Positions 51,444 to 61,356 of a stretch of DNA of 64,000 bases are shown here, piece after piece. Under the pieces are notes generated by a model. It saw nothing but the letters and a program-made list of their open reading frames with translations, was not told the DNA's origin and searched no databases. Made by a program: the position numbers and the translations under genes. Numbering within the stretch: the stretch's first letter is position 1; each line of letters opens with the position of its first letter. The DNA is from Jeotgalicoccus saudimassiliensis (GTDB lineage Bacteria; Bacillota; Bacilli; Staphylococcales; Salinicoccaceae), in assembly GCF_000756715.1 (NCBI RefSeq), contig NZ_CCSE01000001.1, positions 930,001-994,000 of the forward strand, read 5' to 3'.

Positions 51444-51749
51444 TTAATTTCTCTGGTTTTCAGGCGGTACATTCGTCAGTTCCAGACTCACATACATAAA
51501 TATAATCGTTACCGCTGTAATGGTAATATACACCCAGAAATACTGTGTAACCGACGGCGGTGCAAATAAGCCAATTAACAGCATTGCTGTAACTAAGAGC
51601 ATTGGAATCAGCATACGTCTCTTTGATTTCTCAGATACATACTGTTTCTCATGACAATAATCACACTCTACTCCTCTTTCTGAAGCAAAATGCGCTTTAA
51701 ATAATAAGATGCCGGTCCACTGCTTGTTGCAGCTTGCACATTTGGTCAT
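51444..51749 (-). CDS. Zinc-ribbon membrane protein (CXXC...CXXC type)
   Basis: A 101-residue protein with an N-terminal zinc ribbon (MTKCASCNKQWTGILLFKAH and CDYCHEKQYVSEKSKRR) followed by two membrane helices (MLIPMLLVTAMLLIGLF, VYITITAVTIIFMYVSLEL). It fits the family of short proteins with two CXXC pairs about 20 residues apart plus a membrane hairpin, known from staphylococci and relatives and of unknown function. A GGAGAG site precedes the ATG. Confidence 0.75.
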   Translation of the reverse strand: MTKCASCNKQWTGILLFKAHFASERGVECDYCHEKQYVSEKSKRRMLIPMLLVTAMLLIGLFAPPSVTQYFWVYITITAVTIIFMYVSLELTNVPPENQRN

Positions 51750-51792
51750 GTAATCTCTCCTTTTATCTTAATTGCCTAAGATAATTAGTTAA

Positions 51793-52854
51793 CTACCTTA
51801 GGGAAGATGCCATCGCTTTCTTCCCATCTGATTTAATGTTACTTCTTCTTTTCAATTTTGAATGTAGTGGTTTTTCAATTAATTGATACAATAGGCAACC
51901 GATGATAATAGTACCAACAAAAATAATCAATCCCAGAAAAGTAAGATTAAGTTTGTTCGTAAGACCTAGAATATCCATCGTTTTTGTTAAAACTGAAATA
52001 GTTAACGTATGTGAAAGAAAAATTGCAAACGATGCATCACCTAAATAGTTAAAGAATTTGTTAACACGTACACTCACACCCAAATCTATTCCCGACAATC
52101 CAGTAATTACTAATGAAGCAAAAATTAAATAAAGGAAATCTGCATTAATATCGATATCTATAAATATAATATTTAACCAGTTAAATACAAAAATAGAAAG
52201 TCCCAATATTAAAAGTATTATATAAAAATTATGATATTTAAATTTTACAATCAGCGAAGCTATAATTGATCCAATAATAAAATTAATAAAATAAGGGCTA
52301 AATATGAATTCAAATATGAATATACTTTCAGGTAATAATGAAAAAATTCCTATACTTATGCTCCAAATTCCTATGACATATAAGAATATTTTTTTACTAT
52401 ATCCCAGAATCAATGCAAATACTATGTAAAAGAAAACGTTATAAGATAATGACCATGCAACAAAAATGTAAGGACCGTGTTCTTGTGGCCATAGCAATAA
52501 CGACTTAATTATAGTAAATAAATCTAAATTATCACTACCTAGACCAGGGACAAATAATAATAATGGGATTACCGGTATAGCCAATACCCAATAAAATGGG
52601 TACAACCTTATAAATCTATTGTATAAAAATGTTTTATAGTATTCCTTATTACCTATCTTACCACCATAAACATAGTACATCATAAATCCTGTTAGAACGA
52701 AGAAGTAGTCTACTCCTCCTGATTTAGGTAAATCAGATATTCCTAAAAAATTATGATTATACTTTACTTGCATAGTACCTGCTAAATGAACAATAGCAAC
52801 CAACAGAGGTACAATAGCTCTTGACGCTTGAATCAATTCTAATCGTTTTTTCAA
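51793..52854 (-). CDS. Membrane acyltransferase family 3 (OatA-like) protein
   Basis: A 353-residue integral membrane acyltransferase with about ten helices. Family marks: QASRAIVPLLVAIVHLAG (catalytic His early in helix 1), GGVDYFFVLTGFMMYYVYGG, FLYNRFIRLYPFYWVLAIP, GDASFAIFLSHTL and YQLIEKPLHSKLKRRS. Relatives O-acetylate peptidoglycan or exopolysaccharides; no SGNH domain is fused. It might decorate the capsule, though it lies 4 kb outside that locus. A TTG at 52854 with GGTGGAG six bases before it is a likelier start than GTG 52866. Confidence 0.75.
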   Translation of the reverse strand: MKKRLELIQASRAIVPLLVAIVHLAGTMQVKYNHNFLGISDLPKSGGVDYFFVLTGFMMYYVYGGKIGNKEYYKTFLYNRFIRLYPFYWVLAIPVIPLLLFVPGLGSDNLDLFTIIKSLLLWPQEHGPYIFVAWSLSYNVFFYIVFALILGYSKKIFLYVIGIWSISIGIFSLLPESIFIFEFIFSPYFINFIIGSIIASLIVKFKYHNFYIILLILGLSIFVFNWLNIIFIDIDINADFLYLIFASLVITGLSGIDLGVSVRVNKFFNYLGDASFAIFLSHTLTISVLTKTMDILGLTNKLNLTFLGLIIFVGTIIIGCLLYQLIEKPLHSKLKRRSNIKSDGKKAMASSLR

Positions 52855-53010
52855 TAAATTCTCCACCTACAGTTATTTTGTTACATTAATCTCTACCAAA
52901 GTATTATAGCAATGTTTTTAGAATATTTCTAAATGATTTCTATTCAGAAATATTCTAATCATTTTTTACAATACGTCAATGATTTACTGGGGGTGTTTAT
53001 TACTCTTAAG

Positions 53011-53538
53011 TTACTCGTAATCTGTTTTTACCGCACCGTACTGATATCTCAGATCAAACAGCAGCTGAATTAAACTCTGACGGTAATTTATAAATGTACC
53101 TTCATTAATCATGTTGAATATCTCATCAATATCCGCCCATCTTGCATCCGATACTTCGTCGTTCGGCACTGCCAGTTCATTTATATCCGCTTCACGGTTC
53201 ACAATGTATATATCATCATATCCTCGTGCAAACGTAATTGAGAGGTGCGGCAGCTGATTATGTAAATCAATATCTAATCCCAGCTCCTCTTTCGTTTCAC
53301 GCATGGCACCGGCTTGACTCGTTTCACCTGCAGTCACACTGCCGCCTGCTGAAATATCCCACATATTCGGTGCGCCGATTTTATCATGCCGGCGTTTTTG
53401 AATCAGCATCTGATTATTACTGTTGAAAATAGCCACATGAATCACAAGATGATATGTATCAGGCTGCATCTCGTCTCCTCTGACCATTGTGTGTTCTGTC
53501 AGTTTTCTATTCTTATCATATAAATCCCAAAGTTCCAT
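53011..53538 (-). CDS. NUDIX hydrolase
   Basis: A 175-residue protein of the YfcD/isopentenyl-diphosphate-isomerase-like NUDIX group. The opening ELWDLYDKNRKLTEHTMVRG and a complete Nudix box GGSVTAGETSQAGAMRETKE-ELGL are seen, with EVSDARWADIDEI after it. The substrate is probably a nucleoside-diphosphate derivative, not determined. ATG 53538 follows AGAAGG and gives the family's usual start; ATG 53565 with TAAGG is an alternative. Confidence 0.85.
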   Translation of the reverse strand: MELWDLYDKNRKLTEHTMVRGDEMQPDTYHLVIHVAIFNSNNQMLIQKRRHDKIGAPNMWDISAGGSVTAGETSQAGAMRETKEELGLDIDLHNQLPHLSITFARGYDDIYIVNREADINELAVPNDEVSDARWADIDEIFNMINEGTFINYRQSLIQLLFDLRYQYGAVKTDYE

Positions 53539-53770
53539 ATGTGCATCCTTCTGGTGTTTAGACATAATAGATACCTTATCACAATTCAATTTTACACCGC
53601 AATAAAATTGACGGCAATAACATTAAAGTACTATTTATCTCTCTGACACATCAAGCAGGTGTGCTTCTACTATCCGGAACATTTCATTCTTTATGAAGAA
53701 AAAGTTATACTGGATAATATAGAAGAATCAAAAATGATACTACAAATCTTAAGATGATCAGGTGAACAGT

Positions 53771-54439
53771 ATGACTAAAGAAATTGCAGTCATTGGTCTC
53801 GGGCAATTTGGAGGCAGTGCAGTAAAACAATTACATAAGCTCTCAGCAGATGTCACGGTAATAGATATATCCGAAAGTAAGGTCAAGTACTATGAAGACT
53901 ACGCTGTTGAATGTATCGTCGGCAGCGCCACTGATGAGAAAATGCTTAAAACTATCGGTATCGAACATTACGATGAAGTGATTATTGCGATTGGCGAAGA
54001 TATACAAACCAGCATTCTTTGTACTTTGATTTTAAAAGAATTAGGTGTCGAAAGCATTACTGCCAAAGCTCAAAGTAATCACCACGGCAAGATGCTGAAA
54101 AAAGTCGGCGCAGACAATGTCCTGCACCCGGAAACAGAAATGGGCATACGTCTCGCAAATCAGCTGGTTAATATGTCTCTTGTCGACTATATGGAAATAT
54201 CAGATGATACTGCCATAGTGGAATATGATGCCAATGAACGATTTATTAACTCTGCATTGATTAATATTGGTATACGTGAAAAATTCGGCTTAAATGTTAT
54301 TGCGATTAAACGTAATAAAGAAGTCATCGTACCGCCGGATCCCCAGATGAACATTCTGGAGAACGATGTTCTCGTCATAATTGGTAAAATTAAAAATCTG
54401 AACAGATTTGAGAGTAAGATGATTAAGCCTAAAAGTTAA
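53771..54439 (+). CDS. KtrA/KtrC-type potassium channel regulatory subunit
   Basis: A 222-residue cytoplasmic RCK protein: TrkA-N NAD/ATP-binding domain (EIAVIGLGQFGGSAVKQLHK, VIDISESKVKYYEDYAVECI, GSATDEKML) and TrkA-C domain (about 140-222, ending VLVIIGKIKNLNRFE), which in relatives binds c-di-AMP. It gates a KtrB/KtrD membrane channel encoded elsewhere. AGGTGA precedes ATG 53771; a GTG nine bases upstream is less likely. No riboswitch is recognised in the 180-bp leader. Confidence 0.9.
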   Translation: MTKEIAVIGLGQFGGSAVKQLHKLSADVTVIDISESKVKYYEDYAVECIVGSATDEKMLKTIGIEHYDEVIIAIGEDIQTSILCTLILKELGVESITAKAQSNHHGKMLKKVGADNVLHPETEMGIRLANQLVNMSLVDYMEISDDTAIVEYDANERFINSALINIGIREKFGLNVIAIKRNKEVIVPPDPQMNILENDVLVIIGKIKNLNRFESKMIKPKS

Positions 54440-54449
54440 ATAATAATAT

Positions 54450-54494
54450 AAAAGACTGTCCCGGATGCACTAGTGCGCCCGGAACAGTCTTTTA
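54450..54494. terminator. Bidirectional terminator
   Basis: AAAAGACTGTtCCGGG-type arms (AAAAGACTGTCCCGG with CCGGAACAGTCTTTT) flank GCACTAGTGC, between convergent ktrA-like and alsT genes. Confidence 0.85.
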
Positions 54495-54521
54495 TTTACA
54501 GTCAGGATTTATGTCCTGGGT

Positions 54522-55985
54522 TTACTTATTATAGTCTTCAGGATCGTCCATACGGTAGTCGTCATCACCCCACTCGTTATCATCCGGCAACTTGTAACTG
54601 ATGTTTTTAGCAAAGAATATCGGAGATTCTCCTCTGTCTTTCTGTTCTTTGTAATCCCGCATCAGTTCAAATACAAGTGGACTGAGTGCCACAACCATCA
54701 TTAAGTTAATGATGGCCAGGAAAGCCATAAACAGATCGGCCAGTGTCCATACCAGCTGTACGCCAAGTACCGCGCCGACTGCTGTCATAATAACGACAAT
54801 TGCTCTGAAGACAAAGGTGACTGTTTTGTTATCCACGATAAAACTTAAGTTACTCTGGGCATAGAAATAGTTGCCGAGTATTGTTGAAAAGGCAAACAGC
54901 AATATAAAGACTGCAATAATCGTTCCGCCGAAGCCGAAGAACTGCTGATCCATAGCTGCCTGGGTGACTGCAATGCCCTGCGGCGCATCCGCACCGAAGC
55001 TTAAGTCTGTATACATCAGTATCACAATCGCCGTTGCTGTACAGACGATAGTCGTATCAAAGTATACACCAAGCGACTGAATCAGTCCTTGCTGAACCGG
55101 GTGACGGACTGCAGCTGATGCCGCAGCGTTTGGCGCTGATCCCATACCCGCTTCGTTTGATAGTAATCCACGCTGAAAACCGTTAATAATCGCAGCACCT
55201 ACTGCTCCGCCGAAGACTTCTTCAATACCGAATGCATTGACTACAATCTTCTGCAGCATCGGAAAAATCATGTCGTAGTTCATTACAAGTATTACTGTAA
55301 CCAATATTAAGTACAATGCCGCCATAACCGGAACAATTGCTGTTGCGACATTAGCGATTGATTTCGCACCGCCGAATATGACTATTGCCACGACTATAGC
55401 GACAACAATTCCGCTGACTGCCGTATTGACACCAAATGCTTCATCATAGGCATTGGCAATTGTATTCGACTGCAGCATTACAAAGACAATACCAAAAGTA
55501 ATTGTCATCAGTACCGCAAATATATAACCGATACCTTTTTGGTTTAAACCTTTAGTCATATAGTAAGCGGGTCCTCCGCGGAAGCCCGATTCCTTATCGC
55601 GTACTTTATACACCTGCGCCAATGTTGCTTCAAAGAATGCGGTGCCTGCACCCAAGAGTGCAACAACCCACATCCAGAATACCGCACCGGGCCCGCCGAC
55701 AACAATTGCTGTTGCGACTCCGGCGATATTCGCAGTACCGATACGCTGGGCGGCACTGATTGTAAACGCCTGAAAAGATGAAATTCCTTTCGAACCATCC
55801 GGCATTTTCGCCCGTTTTTCCCCGAGAGAAGAAAACATGATTTTCAGCCACCGGAATTGAACGAATTTCGAAGTGACAGAGAAATATAATCCAGCAATAA
55901 TTAACAGCCCGATTAATATTTCCTGCCACAGTAAGTCATTGGCGAAGTTTACCGCCTGTTCAAACATATTAAATGCTTGTTCCAT
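54522..55985 (-). CDS. alsT: AlsT-type sodium:alanine/glycine symporter
   Basis: A 487-residue secondary transporter of the AGCS family with about 11 helices. Family signatures: GSKGISSFQAFTISAAQRIG, TANIAGVATAIVVGGPGAVF, WMWVVALLGAGTAFFEATLA and GLLSNEAGMGSAPNAAASA. It imports alanine, glycine or glutamine with Na+. In S. aureus an alsT gene also directly follows parC, so gene order is conserved. Acidic C-terminal tail. It begins 31 bp after the parC stop and may be partly cotranscribed. Confidence 0.9.
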   Translation of the reverse strand: MEQAFNMFEQAVNFANDLLWQEILIGLLIIAGLYFSVTSKFVQFRWLKIMFSSLGEKRAKMPDGSKGISSFQAFTISAAQRIGTANIAGVATAIVVGGPGAVFWMWVVALLGAGTAFFEATLAQVYKVRDKESGFRGGPAYYMTKGLNQKGIGYIFAVLMTITFGIVFVMLQSNTIANAYDEAFGVNTAVSGIVVAIVVAIVIFGGAKSIANVATAIVPVMAALYLILVTVILVMNYDMIFPMLQKIVVNAFGIEEVFGGAVGAAIINGFQRGLLSNEAGMGSAPNAAASAAVRHPVQQGLIQSLGVYFDTTIVCTATAIVILMYTDLSFGADAPQGIAVTQAAMDQQFFGFGGTIIAVFILLFAFSTILGNYFYAQSNLSFIVDNKTVTFVFRAIVVIMTAVGAVLGVQLVWTLADLFMAFLAIINLMMVVALSPLVFELMRDYKEQKDRGESPIFFAKNISYKLPDDNEWGDDDYRMDDPEDYNK

Positions 55986-56016
55986 CTAGATTCACCCATC
56001 CTGCATTTCTTTATAT

Positions 56017-58437
56017 TTATAACGCGCTGAAGTGTGCATGTGCAACGATGCCGAAAGCGTCTTCTTCAACGACAAACGAGCCGTTCGAATACTTCCCGCT
56101 GAGACGTACTTCATTGGCACGCAGTGTGTGAACGTTTGTTTCTGAGATTAATTCGATTGTCTGATCTTTGCCTGCATCTGTAACTGATGCTGCAACCACT
56201 CTGTGCGGTTTTGATTTAATATCCTTATACAGCATTGAACCGACTTGTGCTCTGGCACCTGCATCAAACGTATCCAGACTTGTACGTTTGACCGCGCCTC
56301 TGCTCGATACTGTTACTAAGTTGCCTTCTTCAGGAATCAGTTCACCGAACACAAGATTATCATCCGCTTTAACGTTCATTGCTTTAACGCCTTGCGATTT
56401 TAAGCCTGTTGCTGATACTTCAGCAAGCGGATATTTCAATGTTAAGCCTTTCTCTGTAACAAACAATAATGATTCTTTTCCAAGTTCAGTCATTGAGATG
56501 CCGATGACTTCATCATCTTTTTTAAGCTTCATATTGACAATCGGACGTGAAATACGCGTGGCTTCAAATTCACTTAACAGTGTCTGTTTCACCTGGCCGC
56601 GTTTAGATGCCATCACGACACTGATATTTTCATCAAATTTAGATATTGTCCTTGCAAAAATCGGTTCTTCTCCATGTTTTAAATTGAAACGGGACGACAG
56701 ATGCTGCCCCATATCTTTCCATTTAGTATCCTGGAGTCCGTGAACCGGAATAATCATATAGTTGCCGTAGTTCGTAAACACGAGCAGCTGTTCCAATGTA
56801 TTCGACATACTTGTAAACAGTATCCTGTCTCCTTCACGCATACCCAGTTCTTCAGGTTTCGATGCATTGTAGCTGCGGAGACTCGTACGTTTAACGTAAC
56901 CTTCTTTAGTCAGAGATACGACCGTATCTTCTTTGGCAATTAACTGTTCTTTGGAAATTTCAATCGTTTCGATTTTTTCTTCTACAGACGTTAAGCGTTC
57001 CGAAGCATATCTTTTCTTAATGTCTCTGAGTTCGGATTTAATTATTTTTTTAAGTTTTTTTTCGTCGTTTAATATTTCTGTCAGCTGATTGATCTGGAAT
57101 TCCAGTTCGCTCTGTTCTGTTTCAAGCTCTGCAATATCCGTATTCGTTAAACGATACAGCTGGAGCATAACAATCGCTTCAGCCTGACGCTCTGTAAAGT
57201 CGTATCGTTCAACGAGATTTTCCTTGGCGTTCCGTTTGTTTTCAGATTCCCTGATCGTACGGATCACTTCATCGAGAATTGATAATGCCTTAATCAGACC
57301 TTCGATAATATGCATGCGTTTTTCGGCATGTTCAAGGTCGTATTTCGAACGATTCGTCACGACGATTTTCTGGTGTTTAATATACGCTTCCAGAATGTCC
57401 TTTAAGCCCATCTGCTTCGGTGCACGGTCGCTGATTGCCACCATGTTGAAGTTGTACGATACCTGAAGGTCCGTCTTCTTGTACAGGTAGTTAATAATCG
57501 CATCGATATTCGCGTCTTTACGCGCCTCTATGACGATGCGCATCCCTTCGCGGTCCGTTTCATCACGGACTTCGATAATGCCGTCCACCTGACGGTCTGC
57601 ACGGATTTCATCCATCTTCTTAACCATGTTCGCTTTGTTGACTTCGTATGGAATTTCAGTAATGACGATATTCACTTTGTTGCCGCGCGTTTCTTCTTTC
57701 GTCACCAGACTGCGGACTACGACGCGGCCCTTGCCTGTCGTATACGCTTTTTTCAGCTCGTTTTTACCCTGGATAATTGCCCCTGTCGGGAAATCCGGGC
57801 CTTTAACGATCTCAAGCAGCTCGTCGATGGATACCGACGGCTTGTCGATGACTTTTAATGTCGCATCGATCACTTCACCTAAGTTATGCGGCGGAATGTC
57901 CGTCGCATAACCCGCTGAAATACCTGTGGCACCGTTCACAAGCAGGTTCGGATACTTCGCCGGCAGTACAGACGGCTCTTTCTCCGTATCATCAAAGTTA
58001 TCGATAAACGGCACTGTATTTTTGTTTAGATCTCTTAACAGCTCATTTGAAATTTCAGCAAGTTTTGCTTCCGTATAACGCATTGCCGCTGCCGGGTCGC
58101 CGTCGACACTACCTTTGTTACCGTGAATTAAAATAAGCTCTTCACGCATTTTCCAGTCCTGGCCCAGACGGACCATCGCATCGTATATACTGCTCTCACC
58201 GTGAGGGTGATAGTTGCCGATCACGTTACCGACTGTTTTCGCACTTTTACGGTAGTTTTTATCGAACGTATTGCCCTCTTTGTACATCGCATATAAAATA
58301 CGGCGCTGTACGGGCTTCAGTCCGTCACGGACGTCCGGTATTGCACGGTCCTGAATGACGTACTTACTGTATCTCCCAAAGCGGTCTCCGATTACATCTT
58401 CTAATTTTAATTGCTGCAAGGGGTTATGCTCGGCCAT
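56017..58437 (-). CDS. parC: ParC (GrlA), topoisomerase IV subunit A
   Basis: An 806-residue catalytic subunit of topoisomerase IV, which unlinks daughter chromosomes. N-terminal breakage-reunion domain: RFGRYSKYVIQDRAIPDVRD, winged helix around HPHGESSIYDAMVRLGQDWK, catalytic Tyr121 in DPAAAMRYTEAKL. The C-terminal beta-pinwheel repeats include KEGYVKRTSLRSY and SSRGAVKRTSLDTFD. At the quinolone-resistance sites, Ser82 and Asp86 (S. aureus Ser80 and Glu84) look sensitive-type. ATG 58437 is chosen for GAGAGTGA and the family start; it overlaps parE by 14 bp. Confidence 0.95.
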   Translation of the reverse strand: MAEHNPLQQLKLEDVIGDRFGRYSKYVIQDRAIPDVRDGLKPVQRRILYAMYKEGNTFDKNYRKSAKTVGNVIGNYHPHGESSIYDAMVRLGQDWKMREELILIHGNKGSVDGDPAAAMRYTEAKLAEISNELLRDLNKNTVPFIDNFDDTEKEPSVLPAKYPNLLVNGATGISAGYATDIPPHNLGEVIDATLKVIDKPSVSIDELLEIVKGPDFPTGAIIQGKNELKKAYTTGKGRVVVRSLVTKEETRGNKVNIVITEIPYEVNKANMVKKMDEIRADRQVDGIIEVRDETDREGMRIVIEARKDANIDAIINYLYKKTDLQVSYNFNMVAISDRAPKQMGLKDILEAYIKHQKIVVTNRSKYDLEHAEKRMHIIEGLIKALSILDEVIRTIRESENKRNAKENLVERYDFTERQAEAIVMLQLYRLTNTDIAELETEQSELEFQINQLTEILNDEKKLKKIIKSELRDIKKRYASERLTSVEEKIETIEISKEQLIAKEDTVVSLTKEGYVKRTSLRSYNASKPEELGMREGDRILFTSMSNTLEQLLVFTNYGNYMIIPVHGLQDTKWKDMGQHLSSRFNLKHGEEPIFARTISKFDENISVVMASKRGQVKQTLLSEFEATRISRPIVNMKLKKDDEVIGISMTELGKESLLFVTEKGLTLKYPLAEVSATGLKSQGVKAMNVKADDNLVFGELIPEEGNLVTVSSRGAVKRTSLDTFDAGARAQVGSMLYKDIKSKPHRVVAASVTDAGKDQTIELISETNVHTLRANEVRLSGKYSNGSFVVEEDAFGIVAHAHFSAL

Positions 58438-60403
58438 AATCTTCATCACTCTCTGCTAATTTTTCTACATCCTGATTATCAAGAATGCTGTTGCCTTCCT
58501 CAAGCGTAAATGACACGTTTGAATCGATCCATTTACGTCTGATTTCAACGTTGTCACCCATCAGCGTAGTAACACGTTTCAGCGATAATGCTTCGTCTTC
58601 GATACGGACCTGGATTAACGTACGCGACTCGGGGTCCATCGTCGTCTCCCACAGCTGTTCGGCCATCATCTCACCGAGACCTTTGTAGCGCTGCAGTTCC
58701 GCATTGCCCATTTCTTCCTGTGCTTCAACGAGCTCGTCTTCAGTCCAGACGTATCTGACTTCTTTCTTTTTGCCTTTTTTCTCGAGCTTAAACAGCGGCG
58801 GCAGTGCAATGTAAATCTTGCCTGCTTCAAACAGCGGGCGCATATAGTTAAAGAAGAACGTCAATAAGAGCACCTGAATGTGCGCACCGTCCGTATCCGC
58901 ATCGGTCATAATAATAATTTTGTCGTAGTTCGTATCATCCACTTTAAAGTCCGTACCGACACCGGCACCGATCGTATGAATGATCGTATTGATTTCTTCG
59001 TTTTTAAAAATATCTTCGAACTTCGCTTTTTCCGTATTGATAACTTTACCGCGCAGCGGCAGTATCGCCTGGAAGCGTCTGTCGCGTCCCTGTTTCGCCG
59101 AACCGCCGGCAGAGTCCCCCTCTACTAAGAACAGTTCGTTTTTCTTCGCGTTTTTACTCTGTGCCGGTGTCAATTTACCGGACAGGAGCGTATCTCTCGA
59201 TTTGTTCTTTTTGCCGCTCCGCGCTTCTTCACGTGCTTTACGTGCCGCTTCACGCACCTGGCGTGCTTTAATTGCTTTTTTAACGAGCTGCGTGGATAAC
59301 GCACCGTTTTCTTCTAAATAATACGGCAGCTGTTCAGTGATCAGCTGTTCCATTAATGCACGGGCTTCACTCGTGCCGAGCTTCCCTTTCGTCTGTCCTT
59401 CAAACTGGAGCAGGTGTTCGGGGAGCTTAACGGAAATCACCGCAGTCAGTCCTTCACGGATGTCACTGCCCTCCAAGTTTTTATCTTTAGCTTTCAGTTC
59501 CCCGATTTTACGTGCGTACTCATTAAATGCACGTGTAAATCCGGTTTTAAAGCCGACTTCGTGCGTCCCGCCGTCTTTCGTGCGGACGTTGTTTACGAAT
59601 GAAATAATCGTTTCCGAGTACTGATCGTTAAACTGGAACGCCACTTCGGCAATCATTTCATTATATGTCCCTTCGAACATCACGATATTGCCGATATCGT
59701 CCTTGCCTTCATTTAAAAACTCGATGAATGACTTCAGTCCGTCGTCGAACTGGAATATTTCCTCTTCATCGGTACGCTTATCATTAATCGTAATCTTTAA
59801 TCCTTTAGTTAAAAAAGCAGACTCGCGCATGCGTTCAGCGATTGTTTCAAAGTTAAATGCAATCGTCTGTTTAAAGATTTCGGGATCTGCTTTAAATGTT
59901 ACTTCAGTGCCCGTCTCTTTCGTTTTGCCGACTGCCTTCATTTTTGAATCCGGCTTGCCGCCGTCTTTAAATGATATCTCGTGAATTTTACCGTCCCGAT
60001 AGACGCGTAATTTCAATGATTCACTTAATGCGTTAACGACAGATGAACCGACACCGTGCAGTCCCCCTGCGGATTTGTAGTTATCCGAGTCGAACTTGCC
60101 GCCGGCGTGCAGTACGGTAAAGATGACTTCAGGCGTCGGGCGGCCTGACGGGTGCATCCCTGTCGGCAGACCGCGTCCGTTATCGCGGATCGTAATACTT
60201 TCATCTGTATTAATCGTTATATTGATTTCGTTGCCGTGGCCGTTAATAATCTCATCGACCGCATTGTCGGTAATTTCATATACGAGATGATGCAGACCTC
60301 TCGTATCTGTAGAACCGATATACATTCCCGGACGCTTCCTGACCGCATCCAGGCCTTCTAATATTTGAATGGACTCATCAGTATATCCAGTTTTTTTAGC
60401 CAA
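58424..60403 (-). CDS. parE: ParE (GrlB), topoisomerase IV subunit B
   Basis: A 659-residue ATPase subunit of topoisomerase IV. GHKL ATP site: EITDNAVDEIINGHG, DNGRGLPTGMHPSGRPTPEV, SAGGLHGVGSSVVNALSESL. Transducer QTKGKLGTSEARALMEQL. Toprim domain LVEGDSAGGSAKQGRDRRFQ and the metal triad in IIMTDADTDGAHIQVLLLTF. Complete, with all motifs. It heads the parE-parC operon and is divergent from plsY. The 199-bp spacer has AT-rich promoter-like DNA but no operator I can name. Confidence 0.97.
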   Translation of the reverse strand: MAKKTGYTDESIQILEGLDAVRKRPGMYIGSTDTRGLHHLVYEITDNAVDEIINGHGNEINITINTDESITIRDNGRGLPTGMHPSGRPTPEVIFTVLHAGGKFDSDNYKSAGGLHGVGSSVVNALSESLKLRVYRDGKIHEISFKDGGKPDSKMKAVGKTKETGTEVTFKADPEIFKQTIAFNFETIAERMRESAFLTKGLKITINDKRTDEEEIFQFDDGLKSFIEFLNEGKDDIGNIVMFEGTYNEMIAEVAFQFNDQYSETIISFVNNVRTKDGGTHEVGFKTGFTRAFNEYARKIGELKAKDKNLEGSDIREGLTAVISVKLPEHLLQFEGQTKGKLGTSEARALMEQLITEQLPYYLEENGALSTQLVKKAIKARQVREAARKAREEARSGKKNKSRDTLLSGKLTPAQSKNAKKNELFLVEGDSAGGSAKQGRDRRFQAILPLRGKVINTEKAKFEDIFKNEEINTIIHTIGAGVGTDFKVDDTNYDKIIIMTDADTDGAHIQVLLLTFFFNYMRPLFEAGKIYIALPPLFKLEKKGKKKEVRYVWTEDELVEAQEEMGNAELQRYKGLGEMMAEQLWETTMDPESRTLIQVRIEDEALSLKRVTTLMGDNVEIRRKWIDSNVSFTLEEGNSILDNQDVEKLAESDEDYGRA

Positions 60404-60602
60404 GTCTGTATCCTCCTACAAACAATACAAACGTATGTTCGTTAAATTAATCTACTTATCTATTTTTATATAAAACGTGCATTTTTGCAACACATTCCAG
60501 TAAGTTTACATAATAATGTTATGAACCACTTTATAATTTTATGTGCGAAAATAATATTTTATGGTAAACTATTAGTACCTGATAGCAAAAGGGGATTATT
60601 TA

Positions 60603-61193
60603 GTGTATACAGTTATTTTATTATTAATATTCAGCTACCTTTTCGGTTCTATTCCATTCAGCCTTTTGATCAGTAAATCATTTTATAAAATTGATTTACG
60701 CGAACACGGCAGCGGAAACGTCGGCACGACAAACACATTCAGAATACTCGGCAAAAAAGCGGGTATTGTTGTACTCATCCTCGACATGATGAAAGGTGCA
60801 ATCCCTGTATGGGTCGCTATGCTTGTCAGTACTGATATCGACTTCCCGGTCATTATCTTCGGTGTTGTCGCAGCAATCGGACACGTCTATTCGATATTTT
60901 TAAAATTCAAAGGCGGCAAAGCAGTCGCAACAGGCGGCGGTGCGATACTCGCAGCAAATCCGATTATCTTCCTGATACTCGTTACCACGTTTCTGATTAC
61001 TTTAAAAGTATCGAAGTACGTCTCACTCGGCAGTGTTTTTGCAGCAATTGCCCTGTTGATCAGTGTAATGTTTACCAGCGATCCGTTTATGATCGGCTTT
61101 GGAATTATACTTGGAATTATCGTCATTGTAAAACATATTTCCAATATGAAACGCATTAAGGAAGGCACTGAACCTAAAATTACGTTCATGTAA
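60603..61193 (+). CDS. plsY: PlsY, acyl-phosphate:glycerol-3-phosphate acyltransferase
   Basis: A 196-residue membrane enzyme that starts phospholipid synthesis by moving the acyl group from acyl-phosphate (made by PlsX) to glycerol-3-phosphate. Three motifs are intact: EHGSGNVGTTNTFRILGK, GHVYSIFLKFKGGKAVATGG and HISNMKRIKEGTEPKI. Five helices. GTG start at 60603 behind AAAAGGGG. The order acnA-plsY-parE-parC is the staphylococcal one. Confidence 0.95.
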   Translation: MYTVILLLIFSYLFGSIPFSLLISKSFYKIDLREHGSGNVGTTNTFRILGKKAGIVVLILDMMKGAIPVWVAMLVSTDIDFPVIIFGVVAAIGHVYSIFLKFKGGKAVATGGGAILAANPIIFLILVTTFLITLKVSKYVSLGSVFAAIALLISVMFTSDPFMIGFGIILGIIVIVKHISNMKRIKEGTEPKITFM

Positions 61194-61207
61194 ATGACAA
61201 ATAAGAG

Positions 61208-61247
61208 AACGGCCTGAAGTCTGTACGGACTTTCAGGCCGTTTTTTT
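61208..61247 (+). terminator. Terminator after plsY
   Basis: AACGGCCTGAAgTC pairs with GACTTTCAGGCCGTT, followed by seven T. Confidence 0.9.
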
Positions 61248-61309
61248 GTTGCCTGTTTTTATTGTGTATTGGCGGCGCTCATCGCTTATCCCCCGCCCGC
61301 TTAAAGAAC

Positions 61310-61340
61310 AAATCCATCAAAGCGCTGCTTTGATGGATTT
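61310..61340 (-). terminator. Stem-loop after acnA
   Basis: AAATCCATCAAAGC pairs perfectly with GCTTTGATGGATTT around CGC, 17 bases beyond the acnA stop. Only a weak T-tail (GTTCTTT) follows on the minus strand. Confidence 0.7.
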
Positions 61341-61356
61341 GTTGTATACCGCTGTA

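Noticed and set aside
53590-53770. A c-di-AMP (ydaO-type) riboswitch upstream of the KtrA-type gene.
   Set aside because: The 180-bp leader has no recognisable ydaO core motifs and no terminator hairpin.
56017-60403. Quinolone-resistance substitutions in parC or parE.
   Set aside because: The ParC positions equivalent to S. aureus 80 and 84 are Ser and Asp, and nothing unusual stands out in ParE.
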